Below, piece by piece: positions 23,734-33,215 of a DNA stretch of 64,000 bases. The stretch comes from Diphasiastrum complanatum. Taxonomy: Eukaryota; Streptophyta; Lycopodiopsida; Lycopodiales; Lycopodiaceae. The notes beneath the pieces are model-generated. The model was given only the letters and a program-made list of their open reading frames with translations. It was not told the DNA's origin and ran no database searches. The position numbers were made by a program, and so were the translations under genes. The DNA lies in assembly GCA_029204225.1 (NCBI GenBank), contig CM055095.1, forward strand, positions 24,578,190 through 24,642,189, written 5' to 3'. How positions within the stretch are numbered: the first letter of the stretch is position 1; each line of letters begins with the position of its first letter.

Positions 23734-25695
23734 TCACTGTTGGTTGTCCTTCGTTAAATAGGTGAATGAGATTGGGAGGAATGGTTGGCTCAGGTTCATT
23801 TGTGTCGTTATGGTTGGCTCAGGTTCATTTGTGTCGTTCTTTTCTAGTTGGTCCCCTGGCACAGCTCTGACGACACAAGGTCTTCTGCCATTATATAATA
23901 ACACAAGGTTAACCCCTTTTGCCAAGAAGGCCACCACATGTTCGTTGAACCAGCTTAATCCCAAAATAGCGTCGAAGGCATCCATCTTCAAGATTGTGAA
24001 AGTTAGTCGATTCTTCCAGGCTCCCAGAGAGATTGGTAAGTTGGTTGCCAATCTACAAGTGGTCATTGTACCTTTCGCGGTCTCCACACAAATAGGAGTC
24101 ACATTTTCTTCACATTGGATGTCCAATTCTCCTGTCAGTTTTTCTGACAAGTAGTTATGTGACGCCCCCAGGTCTACCATGAAGTAAATGATCCTGCCTT
24201 GAATACAGCCTTTCAGGTACAATAACTTGGATCCTCTCGCAGGAGTCGCCATAAGATGTTCACGATAAGCCGCAAGTGCCCCTATCTGTTGCAAGGCATT
24301 CAGGTCAGACTCCGTCAAATCCGTTTCTGGGTCCTCTTCATCATCTTGTTCACCATCTTCTTGATCAAATGCCTCTCTCTCCATCCTATCAAATCCTTCA
24401 ATGGCAGCCATGATTTGCTTATTCAATGGTTTGGGGCATGACCTCCAAGAGTGACCTTGCTGATGACAGTTGAAGCAACGCGTGGAACTGCCCACTGTTG
24501 GTGAGCTGTTGCTGTGACTAGCTGAAGGTCCAACATTGTTTCTTCTCTGGAACATGTTCCCTCCATTGTTGCCTTGGTTTCCAAACTCTGTTTTTGTTGG
24601 GAATTTATTCACGCTACTCGAGGCTTGGTTGCCATTTGGAGCTGAGTCCCCCCTTGAAAAGAAGCTCGGACTCGGTCTGGATCCACTAAATACTCTTGTT
24701 GAGGTTGCAGGAGCAGCTGGTGCCAATGTGCTCTCATAATCACAAACCATTTCAGCCGCTCGAATAGTTGAATTGAAATCATGGGGCATGTAGCTGTCTA
24801 TCGCACGCCGGGTCCAGGATTGCATTCCAGACAATAGGTAATGAGTTTTGTCCGCCTCAGACATATCTTCAATAACCCATACACTCTGTCTAAATCTATT
24901 GAGGTATTCTCGCAATGACCCTTTCTGTTTGAGCCCCGATAATTCTGTCCTCAATCTCATGTGTGAATCCTTCGGTATGAACTCCTCTCGTAACGCGGCT
25001 TTGAATGCGTCCCATGTTTGAAAATGCATTCCTGCCATCCGATACCAATTTGTAGTGTAGCCCTCAAAATATGCTAACGCCAAGTCAGTTCTTTCTTCCT
25101 CAGGAGTGTTCATCAGACGGAAGTAATGGTCCATGTGAAACAACCAATCTTCCACAACTCGAATGTCACGCTCTCCTTTGAAAGTAGGTGGTGCTTTCAC
25201 TTTGGCAGTCTTTCTTGGGCCCTCCGTGGTTCGCGCTCGTGGTTCTCTTGGTATCTGTGGAGGAGGCGCCACTGCATTCTCCCTAGTTGCTTCCAACTCG
25301 TCAAACCTGGCTTCGAGCTGTGTTAGCCCGTCTCTCATTTCTCTAGCAAGGTTAATTTGAGTAAGATTCATGGCTCGCAAGGATGTTTGCCATTCTTTCC
25401 TTTCGGTTTCTCTATCCTTCTTCACCTCGCTAAGCATAGCCGTCATTGCGCTTGATAAGTATTGCCGCATCTTCACTTCAAAGAGGTCCTGTTGCGCCTC
25501 TGGCAAGGGTTCATCTCTTGGTGTAGGTTCAGAAGGGCCACCCATCTCTTCATGGAGGGGCGCCACTGTGGAGTGCATACGCTCTTTCTTTCTCGACTTG
25601 GACCTGGTGCCATCTCGATGCATGCGAGAGCTGTATTCTCGAGTCAGCTCTTCTCCGTCCGTCAGTGCTCGTAACTCTTCAAGATGGTCCTCCAT
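23734..25695 (-). CDS. Gag-protease protein of Y2, intact (653 aa)
   Basis: This is the structural protein of an LTR retrotransposon, expected to build the cytoplasmic particle that packages element RNA. In order it has a charged, probably coiled N-terminus (residues about 65-135), a retrotransposon gag capsid domain (about 165-300, with VEDWLFHMDHYFRLM and NWYRMAGMHFQTWDAFKAAL), a Ser/Asn/Gly-rich linker, one CCHC knuckle CFNCHQQGHSWRSC (C407, C410, H415, C420), an acidic stretch, and a retropepsin-like fold at about 485-610. The active site is YFMVDLGASHNYLS, with Asp508 and D-L-G where D-S/T-G is usual, so proteolysis is uncertain. The start is the ATG at 25695 and the stop is near 23734. 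It is the only full-length gag in the window. Confidence 0.9.
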   Translation of the reverse strand: MEDHLEELRALTDGEELTREYSSRMHRDGTRSKSRKKERMHSTVAPLHEEMGGPSEPTPRDEPLPEAQQDLFEVKMRQYLSSAMTAMLSEVKKDRETERKEWQTSLRAMNLTQINLAREMRDGLTQLEARFDELEATRENAVAPPPQIPREPRARTTEGPRKTAKVKAPPTFKGERDIRVVEDWLFHMDHYFRLMNTPEEERTDLALAYFEGYTTNWYRMAGMHFQTWDAFKAALREEFIPKDSHMRLRTELSGLKQKGSLREYLNRFRQSVWVIEDMSEADKTHYLLSGMQSWTRRAIDSYMPHDFNSTIRAAEMVCDYESTLAPAAPATSTRVFSGSRPSPSFFSRGDSAPNGNQASSSVNKFPTKTEFGNQGNNGGNMFQRRNNVGPSASHSNSSPTVGSSTRCFNCHQQGHSWRSCPKPLNKQIMAAIEGFDRMEREAFDQEDGEQDDEEDPETDLTESDLNALQQIGALAAYREHLMATPARGSKLLYLKGCIQGRIIYFMVDLGASHNYLSEKLTGELDIQCEENVTPICVETAKGTMTTCRLATNLPISLGAWKNRLTFTILKMDAFDAILGLSWFNEHVVAFLAKGVNLVLLYNGRRPCVVRAVPGDQLEKNDTNEPEPTITTQMNLSQPFLPISFTYLTKDNQQ

Positions 25696-26511
25696 TATAG
25701 TCAGAGGTGTACTTCCAACAGATTATCGCCTCAATCCTTTTTATATTTGAAGCTCTCCCTTCTGTCAGCCGGGCCCCACAGCTCTCTTTTCTTCTTTATT
25801 AAATCAGCTTCAATGAAAATATCCCTTCCTCAAACTTAGCACGCCCACATCACCTGAGAGCCAAGTAGGAACCAGGTCATTTGTGTCCAAGCAAGCACAC
25901 GACAAACGGAACATACCAATCAAAGCAAACACAGAGGATCCCTCTGAAGCCACAAACCCCCTTGAGACCGGACGTAGGACCTTTGCCTAGCCGCGCCCAC
26001 ACAAATCTATCACAGAATTAGCCCACGGGGAAACATCCATCCAACCATCCGTGCTTTCACCATTAAGCAGCACATTGCCTCAGTCACGCCCCACCACTTT
26101 TTGGTCGATAGCCCTTATAGCTAAACGATCGGCAGCTATCCCGCACCGGCAGCTAACCACCCGTGCTTTACACCCGAATTCGAGCAGCATCTCTGTATCA
26201 ATGGTTAACCCGTACAGTTCGAATATGTCGCCCCGCACCCCACAAGGTACAGACCGTGCTTTCACCTACCTAGGCAGCACTTTGCCTCATCCGTCCTACG
26301 TGCAGACAGCGCCAGGCCCGAACCGCGAGAACTGACCGTGCTTACACCTCGAGGGCAGCACTTTGACTCATCAAGTCCCCCGTTCTGCCGACCACCCCAA
26401 CCGTGGACGCACCCGTGCTTACACTGTGGGCAGCACCTTGCGCAACGGTTGTCCTGACAAATCCCAAAACGTGGCCATCCCTGTGAGACTTGCGTAGCTG
26501 ACCGGCTAGTC
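25696..26511 (-). other. Leader of Y2 with five hairpin-like repeats
   Basis: This non-coding region lies between primer site and gag. Five copies of a unit that pairs GTGCT with AGCAC occur (plus 26051-26073, 26163-26190, 26256-26280, 26338-26361, 26415-26436). On the minus strand the unit reads roughly GTGCTGCC, variable loop, GTGTAAGCACGG. The same five occur in X+ (28983-29368). Position and conservation suggest RNA packaging or dimerisation. That role is inference. Confidence 0.75.
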
Positions 26512-26524
26512 GGCTCTGATACCA
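26512..26524 (-). other. Primer-binding site of Y2
   Basis: GGCTCTGATACCA on plus (initiator-Met type on minus), with a two-base spacer before the LTR at 26527. Confidence 0.9.
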
Positions 26525-26526
26525 CA

Positions 26527-27446
26527 TGTTGCGCCGGCGTCTCAAAGGGCGCTGGGACTTGAGCGGTTTCCCCAACACGCGCTTAAGTCTAACATTCATC
26601 CATCATGCACTTACGTAAAAGCCAACTTAGAAACGTAACAAGCTTAACCATTCAGACTTAAGAAAACTGGAATCCCAACCAACCCGAAAGCCAACTCAGA
26701 ATCCGTCCCCAAAAGGTAACCAAAGGCAAAGACAAGCCACACATGAAACCCAAGGCATAGTGGTCGCCAAACTGACCAATTGGCATAGCGGCAAGCCCCA
26801 TGTCGATGACAGGGACCCTTAGGCGCCAACGACACAAAAAGGCTGTAGTAAGGGTCCTTCCACTTGGACCAGTCCCGGAGGCGAAACCGAAATGGTAATC
26901 ATCCCCAAGGATCAACTTTATTAGATTTGGAAGAGGTTACATTCATACATAGACTGACCGGTCTCGGGGCCACCAACACGTGCTGGGCATTGTGCCTGGC
27001 TCGTGCTGGTAGAGGGAGCTGAGACCTGGCGACTGGATTCCTGGCGCTGGTTGAGCTGCCCAAGTTTCTGTCTGCCGGACTCCCCCTATAGTTCTGCTGT
27101 GATTCGGCGCACCCCCTCTGGTTTGAAACATAGTGCTTTCTGGTAAAGCACGCTTTTTAGGACTTAGTTTTTATTTTGCTGATTAAGCCTGGCAAGCCTG
27201 GCAGAATCAGTCTGGCTCCCGGACATGGGTCCCGGGAGCCGTCCCGGCGGCCGAATCAACCTGCTTTCCTGACTAGGCCATGACTCGAGCTCCAGAGCTA
27301 GCTCATGACTTTGTGACTACTTGACTGGCTCACCACAGGTCGGAGGCTCAGTCCTTGACGTTCTAACTTGCTCTGGGACCTTAGGGAGTGTCACCCCTTT
27401 GAGTCTTACAGGGCACGCTGGGTGCACCCGAGTCAGCTTTACAACA
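26527..27446 (-). repeat. 5' LTR of Y2
   Basis: Nearly identical to 22317-23235. Visible differences include GCGTCTC for GCGCCTC, ACGTAAAAGCC for ACGAAAATCC, and GACACAAAAAGGCTG for GACGCAAAAAGGTTG. Confidence 0.93.
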
Positions 27447-27647
27447 CAAGCCCCATGTCGATGACAGGGACCCTTAGGCGCCAGCGAAGCAAAAAGGTTG
27501 TAGTAAGGGTCCTTCCACTTGGACCAGTCCCGGAGGCGAAACCGAAATGGTAATCATCCCCAAGGATCAACTTTATTAGATTTGGAAGAGGTTACATTCA
27601 TACATAGACTGACCGGTCTCGGGGCCACCAACACGTGCTGGGCATTG
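27447..27647 (-). repeat. Older Y LTR (Y1), second part, after the CAAGC target copy
   Basis: It continues the Y1 LTR exactly where 22316 left off (CAAGCCCCATGTCGATGAC) and runs to GGGCATTG, where X+ begins at 27648. The last part of Y1 is absent. Confidence 0.85.
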
Positions 27648-28892
27648 TGTTGTAAAGCTACCATTACAAGCTTTACTTCCGGCGCCATTGGCGCCAGCTA
27701 TGTCCCCGGCGCCAGCAGCGTCCCTGCTGCTCCCGGCGCCAACGGCGCCGGCGCCGCTCCCGGCGCCACTGTGACCAGAATCCAGCCGGCGCCAAGTTCC
27801 TATGGCTAAAAATCTTTGATCGGTTCTAGCGGAGTCCAGAGAGCTCAGATCGATGTGCAATCACCTCACACGATCTAGGCATGATTAAAGGAAGCCTGGG
27901 GATCAATAAAATCTAGAGAGAGAAAATGACTTTCTAGAAAGAGAAAATCCTAGAGAGAGAAAAACGTGCTTTACCAGCTTAGGTAGAGTGCTTGTTATGA
28001 GGGGAGGTGCCGAATCACACCAATACTATAGGGGAGTGCGGGTTGCGACTCAGGACGAGCTCCAACCAAGTCTCAGCCTCCCTTGCTGGAATGTTGTCAT
28101 GGCTCTCGCCTTGGCATGCTAGCGCCCCGGAGACTAGGGTCGGTCACACACTTGAAATGTAACCTTCTCAGATTTATCAATAAAGTGGGATTTTCCTCAA
28201 ACTGACTCTGATTACCTTCTGGGTTTCAGTGTTCGGTAAAAGCGCCAGTTGTAAGGCCGCTTTCAAAATTTTTAACTTGGCACATAGCTGAGGGTCGTAT
28301 CCCGGGACGCCAGCGGTATGCCGTCGGGACCATTCGGTCCGTGGCGCCAGCGGTATGCTGTCGGGACCATTTGGTCCAGGAACTGGTTGTTTCCATATCT
28401 GTCGCGGCTTGTGGTTCTGAGTGTTCCTTGCATGAACGTGAATGGGTTAAGCTCTTGGGGAACGGGCTCTAACCTGTCGGCTGAGTTGGATGGCTTGCTT
28501 GGGTGGATGTTACCTGTTTATGGCTGTCCAGTCTGGCGTGGCGCCAGGTTGGCTTCCAGCGCTCGTGACGAAGCTTTCAGTTGGTTAAGTCTGATGTAAG
28601 TCAGACCGCTTGCTTGGAATGGATGTTACTCGTTTGTAACGAAGCTTCGAGTTGGTTAAGTTTGATGTATGTCGGGCGGCTTGCTTGGAGGGAAGTCACC
28701 CACGTCGGGACTCCCGATCTGGCATGGCGCCAGGTTGGATCTCAATGTTGGTTTTCGGAACTTCAAGTTGGTTAAGTCTGATCGTTGTTGGCGAGTTGGC
28801 TGCTTGTATGTCAAGTGGGTTTGGATGGCAAGAGTTGAAGGCTGGGAAGCTAAGTCGTGGTTCCCGGCTCCCTTTGCAATGCCTGCGCTACA
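27648..28892 (+). repeat. 5' LTR of X+
   Basis: It matches 31481-32725 at about 99 percent by eye and ends CGCTACA two bases before the primer site. A cluster of GGCGCC palindromes lies at 27678-27795. Repeated short frames inside it, such as 28318-28599, are present in every LTR copy and show no family, so they are not called as genes. Confidence 0.93.
27678..27795. repeat. Cluster of GGCGCC palindromes in the X LTR
   Basis: GGCGCC occurs about eight times in 120 bp near the LTR start, in CpG-rich surroundings. The cluster recurs at about 31513-31625 and, partly mutated, at 33070-33180. It is shortened in the copy at 36895-36960. Confidence 0.85.
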
Positions 28893-28894
28893 TG

Positions 28895-28907
28895 TGGTAT
28901 CAGAGCC
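28895..28907 (+). other. Primer-binding site of X+
   Basis: TGGTATCAGAGCC (initiator-Met type), two bases after the LTR end. Confidence 0.9.
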
Positions 28908-29400
28908 GACTGGCCGGTCAGCTATGCGGATCTCACGGAAATGGCCACTGTTTGGGGTTCATCAAGACAACTGTTGTGCAAGGTGCTGCCCACAGTGTAA
29001 GCACGGGTGCGTCCACGGTCGGGGTGGTCGGCAGAACGGGGGACTTGATGAGTCAAGGTGCTGCCCTTGAGGTGTAAGCACGGTCAGTTCTCGCGGTTCG
29101 GGCCTGGCGCTGTCTGCATGTAGGACGGATGAGGCAAAGTGCTGCCTAGGGAGGTGAAAGCACGGTCTGTACCTTGTGGGGTGCGGGGCGACATATTCGA
29201 ACTGTACGGGTTAACCATTGATACAGAGATGCTGCTCGAATTCGGGTGTAAAGCACGGGTGGTTAGCTGCCGGTGCGGGATAGCTGCCGATCGTTTAGAT
29301 ATAAGGGCTATCGACCAAAAAGTGGTGGGGCGTGACTGAGGCAATGTGCTGCTTAATGGTGAAAGCACGGATGGTTGGAGGGGTGTCCTATGTGGGCTGA
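28908..29400 (+). other. Leader of X+ with five hairpin-like repeats
   Basis: Pairs of GTGCT(GCC) and (GTGTA)AGCACGG occur at 28983-29004, 29058-29081, 29139-29163, about 29229-29256 (one weaker) and 29346-29368. The region is clearly homologous to the Y2 leader although X codes for nothing. Confidence 0.75.
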
Positions 29401-29647
29401 TTCTGTGATCGATCTGTATGGGCGCGGCCAGGCAAAGGTCCGTTGGCAGGACCATCTCAAAGGGGGACCTCGTCTTTGTTACTTGTTAGTAAACCTGCCT
29501 GAGTGTCTTACTTGTACGTATTCGTGGTGAGTCTTAGTACTCGTGCTTTGCCTGGTTTGCATGATTGCTTGTGATACAAGGAGCTGATGGCTCGAGAAGG
29601 AACCTTTTCTTTTGAAGGCTGATACCATCAAACAAAGAGGACTACAG

Positions 29648-30150
29648 AATCTGTGGGGCGGATTTGCAGTTCAAGTACTCACACGTGAATGACAACGAAA
29701 CGACTCAATGTTTGCAAAGGATGGATGGCTAGCCTTTTTCTTAGGTTAGTTTCATTTGCGACAACGCCCACCAGACGCAAGCAGGAAGTCAAAAGTTGGA
29801 AAGGGCCATTTAAGGGGAGATCTTCTATGGAGCAGTTGGTTTTCATTTTGGGACGGCCACCTTCGGAACTGAAACTCACTGAGCATGAGCGATATCCAGA
29901 ATCTGTGCGGCGGATTTGCAGTTCAAGTCCTCGCACGTGAACGACAACGAAATGACTCAATGTTTGCAAAGGATGGATGGCTAGCCTGTTTCTTGGGTTA
30001 GTTTCATTTGCGACAACGCCCACCAGACGCAAGCAGGAAGTCAAAAGTTGGAAAGGGCAATTTCAGGGGAGATCTTCTATAGCAGTTGGTCTTCATTTTG
30101 GGACGGCCACCTTCGGAACTGAAACTCACTGAGCATGGGTGATATCCAGT
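29648..30150 (+). repeat. Tandem duplication of about 251 bp in the X+ interior
   Basis: The block holding GACTCAATGTTTGCAAAGGA recurs after about 251 bases, with the same order of landmarks (GCGGATTTGCAGTTCAAG, GGGACGGCCACCTTCGG) in both units. Both units are also present in X- at about 34545-35040. Confidence 0.8.
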
Positions 30151-31443
30151 ATCAGTTGGGTTTTTCCTCAAAGGGGAAAAGACTAGGATCCTCTTCAGAG
30201 ATTGGCAACAAGTTGGATCGAGCCATAATCCTAGCAGATGGGAAGCAAAGTGTTGGAAAGGCTTTTTCTCCGAAGAACTCTACTCTAAGTCCGATCAGCT
30301 GATTTATTAAGTGGAGGGGAACTATCACACACACCTCTCTCTTAGGACAAATTTTGAATGAAAGTTGATCAAAATGGGGGCAAATTCAAGGTGACCTAGC
30401 CATACTCACATGAGGAGACTGGCGAACTTTGGACCTAATAAGTTGACAAGTTTTTGTTGTGGAAAGGAAAGTTTGTTATAGGCTTTCTCTGGACCAACAA
30501 TGATGAGCAAACATATGAGTACGCTGGCTTGTGTTACGTGTAAGGCAGCTGATCAATGAAGGAACTGTGAAAGTTGAGTCTTGCATAGAGACTTGGTATT
30601 TCGAACGGACGCTAAGGGATAGTTCGCGTTGAGATCGGACTAGTGCAAACTCTGGGTGCATGTTTATGATTCAAAGAGAGCTACTTGAAGCTAAGCTCGA
30701 TGTACAGTTCTTGTTTTGACTATGAGGCAACTAACCAGTGATGGAATTGTGAAAGTCAAGTTTTGCGCGACGGACATGGTGCTTCAAACAAACGCGAAGA
30801 GATAGTTCGGATGCGGATCAAACTGGTGCGACCCTTTGGCTTTCCACGAGGTCAATGGTTACATTTGGGCTGATTCAAAGAGCTACTTCAAGCTAAGTGA
30901 GAGGTGCATTGCGGAGTACTCAATCTTTGCCTACCTTAAAGAGCCAAGATGGAAAAGTATCAAGATCAGGCTGAGACAAGGAGAGAAATCAAGGTGCAGA
31001 AGCAACAAGGCACGGAGTGGACCAATAAGTGGGTAATCAAACGATAAATCCTTCGGCTCAGGGAGCCTTGATACCTGTGCGGAACCGAACAAATCTGGAG
31101 CTCAGGGAGCTCAACACAAAGTGCATCAAGGACAAATCAGGAGCTCAAAGGAGTTCCAAAGTCGAAAGTCAGAAGCGACAGGGGCGAACATTTCAAAGAA
31201 AGGCCTCTGTCACCAGTTAATAAGGCGCTCGGGTTTTACGAAAGCGATATCAAATCTATGCTTTTCCCAGACAAAGATATTTGTTTCAAGTTATGTAATT
31301 TTCAGTACAAAGAGCTGAGCCTCCGACTTGTGGTGTGCCAGCTTCAATGTTAATAAAAAGTGGCCAGTAAATTGAGTACTGTGCCAAGTAGCATAAATGT
31401 ATAGTCATTTTAATTGGGAGACACCTTTACTTTAATCTGACAT
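30151..31443 (+). other. X+ interior, non-coding
   Basis: Only short open frames occur and none resembles gag, protease, RT or integrase. An imperfect repeat of about 175 bp is visible (30540-30665 against 30715-30840). The source of this filler sequence is unknown. Confidence 0.6.
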
Positions 31444-31480
31444 CTGATGAGGACATCAGATTTTATAAAGGTGGGGTGGA
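31444..31480 (+). other. Hairpin and polypurine tract of X+
   Basis: CTGATGAGGACATCAG (31444-31459) is followed by AAAGGTGGGGTGGA directly before the 3' LTR. Confidence 0.75.
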
Positions 31481-32725
31481 TGTTGTAAAGCTACCTTTAC
31501 AAGCTTTACTTCCGGCGCCATTGGCGCCAGCTATGTCCCCGGCGCCAGCAGCGCCCCTGCTGATCCCGGCGCCAACGGCGCCGGCGCCGCTCCCGGCGCC
31601 ACTGTGACCAGAATCCAGCCGGCGCCAAGTTCCTATGGCTGAAAATCTTTGATCGGTTATAGCGGAGTCCAGAGAGCTCAGATCGATGTGCAATCACCTC
31701 ACACGATCTAGGCATGATTAAAGGAAGCTTGGGGATCAATAAAATCTAGAGAGAGAAAAAGACTTTCTAGAAAGAGAAAATCCTAGAGAGAGAAAAACGT
31801 GCTTTACCAGCTTAGGTAGAGTGCTTGTTATGAGGGGAGGTGCCGAATCACACCAATACTATAGGGGAGTGCGGGTTGCGACTCAGGGCGAGCTCCAACC
31901 AAGTCTCAGCCTCCCTTGCTGGAATGTTGTCATGGCTCTCGCCTTGGCATGCTAGCGCCCCGGAGACTAGGGTCGGTCACACACTTGAAATGTAACCTTC
32001 TCAGATTTATCAATAAGGTGGGATTTTCCTCAAACTGACTCTGATTACCTTCTGGGTTTCAGTGTTCGGTAAAAGCGCCAGTTGTAAGGCCGCTTTCAAA
32101 ATTTTTAACTTGGCACATAGCTGAGGGTCGTATCCCGGGACGCCAGCGGTATGCCGTCGGGACCATTCGGTCCGTGGCGCCAGCGGTATGCTGTCGGGAC
32201 CATTTGGTCCAGGAACTGGTTGTTTCCATATCTGTCGCGGCTTGTGGTTCTGAGTGTTCCTTGCATGAACGTGAATGGGTTAAGCTCTTGGGGAACGGGC
32301 TCTAACCTGTCGGCTGAGTTGGATGGCTTGCTTGGGTGGATGTTACCTGTTTATGGCTGTCCAGTCTGGCGTGGCGCCAGGTTGGCTTCCAGCGCTCGTG
32401 ACGAAGCTTTCAGTTGGTTAAGTCTGATGTAAGTCAGACCGCTTGCTTGGAATGGATGTTACTCGTTTGTAACGAAGCTTCGAGTTGGTTAAGTTTGATG
32501 TATGTCGGGCGGCTTGCTTGGAGGGAAGTCACCCACGTCGGGACTCCCGATCTGGCATGGCGCCAGGTTGGATCTCAATGTTGGTTTTCGGAACTTCAAG
32601 TTGGTTAAGTCTGATCGTTGTTGGCGAGTTGGCTGCTTGTATGTCAAGTGGGTTTGGATGGCAAGAGTTGAAGGCTGGGAAGCTAAGTCGTGGTTCCCGG
32701 CTCCCTTTGGGATGCCTGCGCTACA
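31481..32725 (+). repeat. 3' LTR of X+
   Basis: TGTTGTAAAG ... CGCTACA, 1245 bp like the 5' LTR. The first 490 bp pair, inverted, with 32726-33215. Confidence 0.93.
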
Positions 32726-33215
32726 CTAGTCTCCGGGGCGCTAGCATGCCAAGGCGAGAGCCATGACAACATTCCAGCAAGGGAGGCTGAGACTTGGTTG
32801 GAGCTCGCCCTGAGTCGCAACCCGCACTCCCCTATAGTATTGGTGTGATTCGGCACCCCCCCTCATACCAAGCACTCTACCCAAGCTGGTAAAGCACGTT
32901 TTTCTCTCTCTAGGATTTTCTCTTTCTAGAAAGTCTTTTTCTCTCTCTAGATTTTATTGATCCCCAGGCTTCCATTAATCATGCCTAGATCGTGTGAGGT
33001 GATTGCACATCGATCTGAGCTCTCTGGACTCCGCTAGAACTGATCAAAGATTTTCAGCCATAGGAACTTGGCGTCAGCTGGATTCTGGTCACAGTGGCGC
33101 CTGGAGCGGTGCCGGCGCCGTTGGTGCCGGGAGCAGCAGGGGCGCTGCTGGCGCTGGAGACATAGCTGGCGCCGATGGCACCGAAAGTAAAGCTTGTAAA
33201 GGTAGCTTTACAACA
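32726..33215 (-). repeat. Inner part of the 3' LTR of X-
   Basis: It begins CTAGTCTCCGGGGCG in mid-LTR and ends GCTTTACAACA next to the polypurine tract. Confidence 0.85.

Larger units (their letters stand above)
22317..27446 (-). mobile_element. Y2: young non-autonomous gypsy-like element with gag only (TR-GAG)
   Basis: Two LTRs of 919 and 920 bp differ at only a handful of positions. They are flanked by a perfect 5-bp duplication CAAGC (22312-22316 and 27447-27451). Inside are a polypurine tract, one 653-codon gag-protease ORF on minus, a leader with five hairpin-like repeats, and an initiator-Met primer site. There is no RT, RNase H or integrase, and the internal part is only 3.3 kb. That is the layout of terminal-repeat retrotransposons with a GAG domain (TR-GAG), which need polymerase from another element. 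Near-identical LTRs and an intact ORF indicate a recent insertion. Confidence 0.92.
27648..32725 (+). mobile_element. X+: non-coding LTR retrotransposon (LARD-like)
   Basis: Two 1245-bp LTRs (TGTTGTAAAGC ... GCCTGCGCTACA) differ at about a dozen places. They enclose 2588 bp with primer site, leader repeats, CTGATG hairpin and polypurine tract but no gag or pol domain in any frame. That fits a large retrotransposon derivative. The leader and 3' signals match Y2, so X probably moves with Y-type Gag and a third party's polymerase. Flanks are CATTG (in Y1) and CTAGT (in the X- LTR). They do not match, so the right junction arose by rearrangement or deletion. Confidence 0.88.

Noticed and set aside
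23762-24154. 130-codon frame opposite the Y2 gag ORF
   Set aside because: Shadow of the 653-codon gag gene with no domain of its own.
26051-26335. 94-codon frame also seen at 29084-29455 (minus) and 35226-35597 (plus)
   Set aside because: It is the translation of the conserved leader repeats, on different strands relative to the window only because the elements are inverted. Conservation is better explained by the hairpin units.
28318-28599. 93-codon frame repeated exactly at 32151-32432
   Set aside because: Identity follows from the two X LTRs being near-identical. No family, and partly broken in the X- LTR, so not called a gene.
28981-29368. Leader repeats considered as a CRISPR-like or tRNA-like array
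   Set aside because: Units are imperfect and unequally spaced, lie inside a retrotransposon leader, lack spacers of constant length and do not fold as tRNA. The window is plant nuclear DNA.
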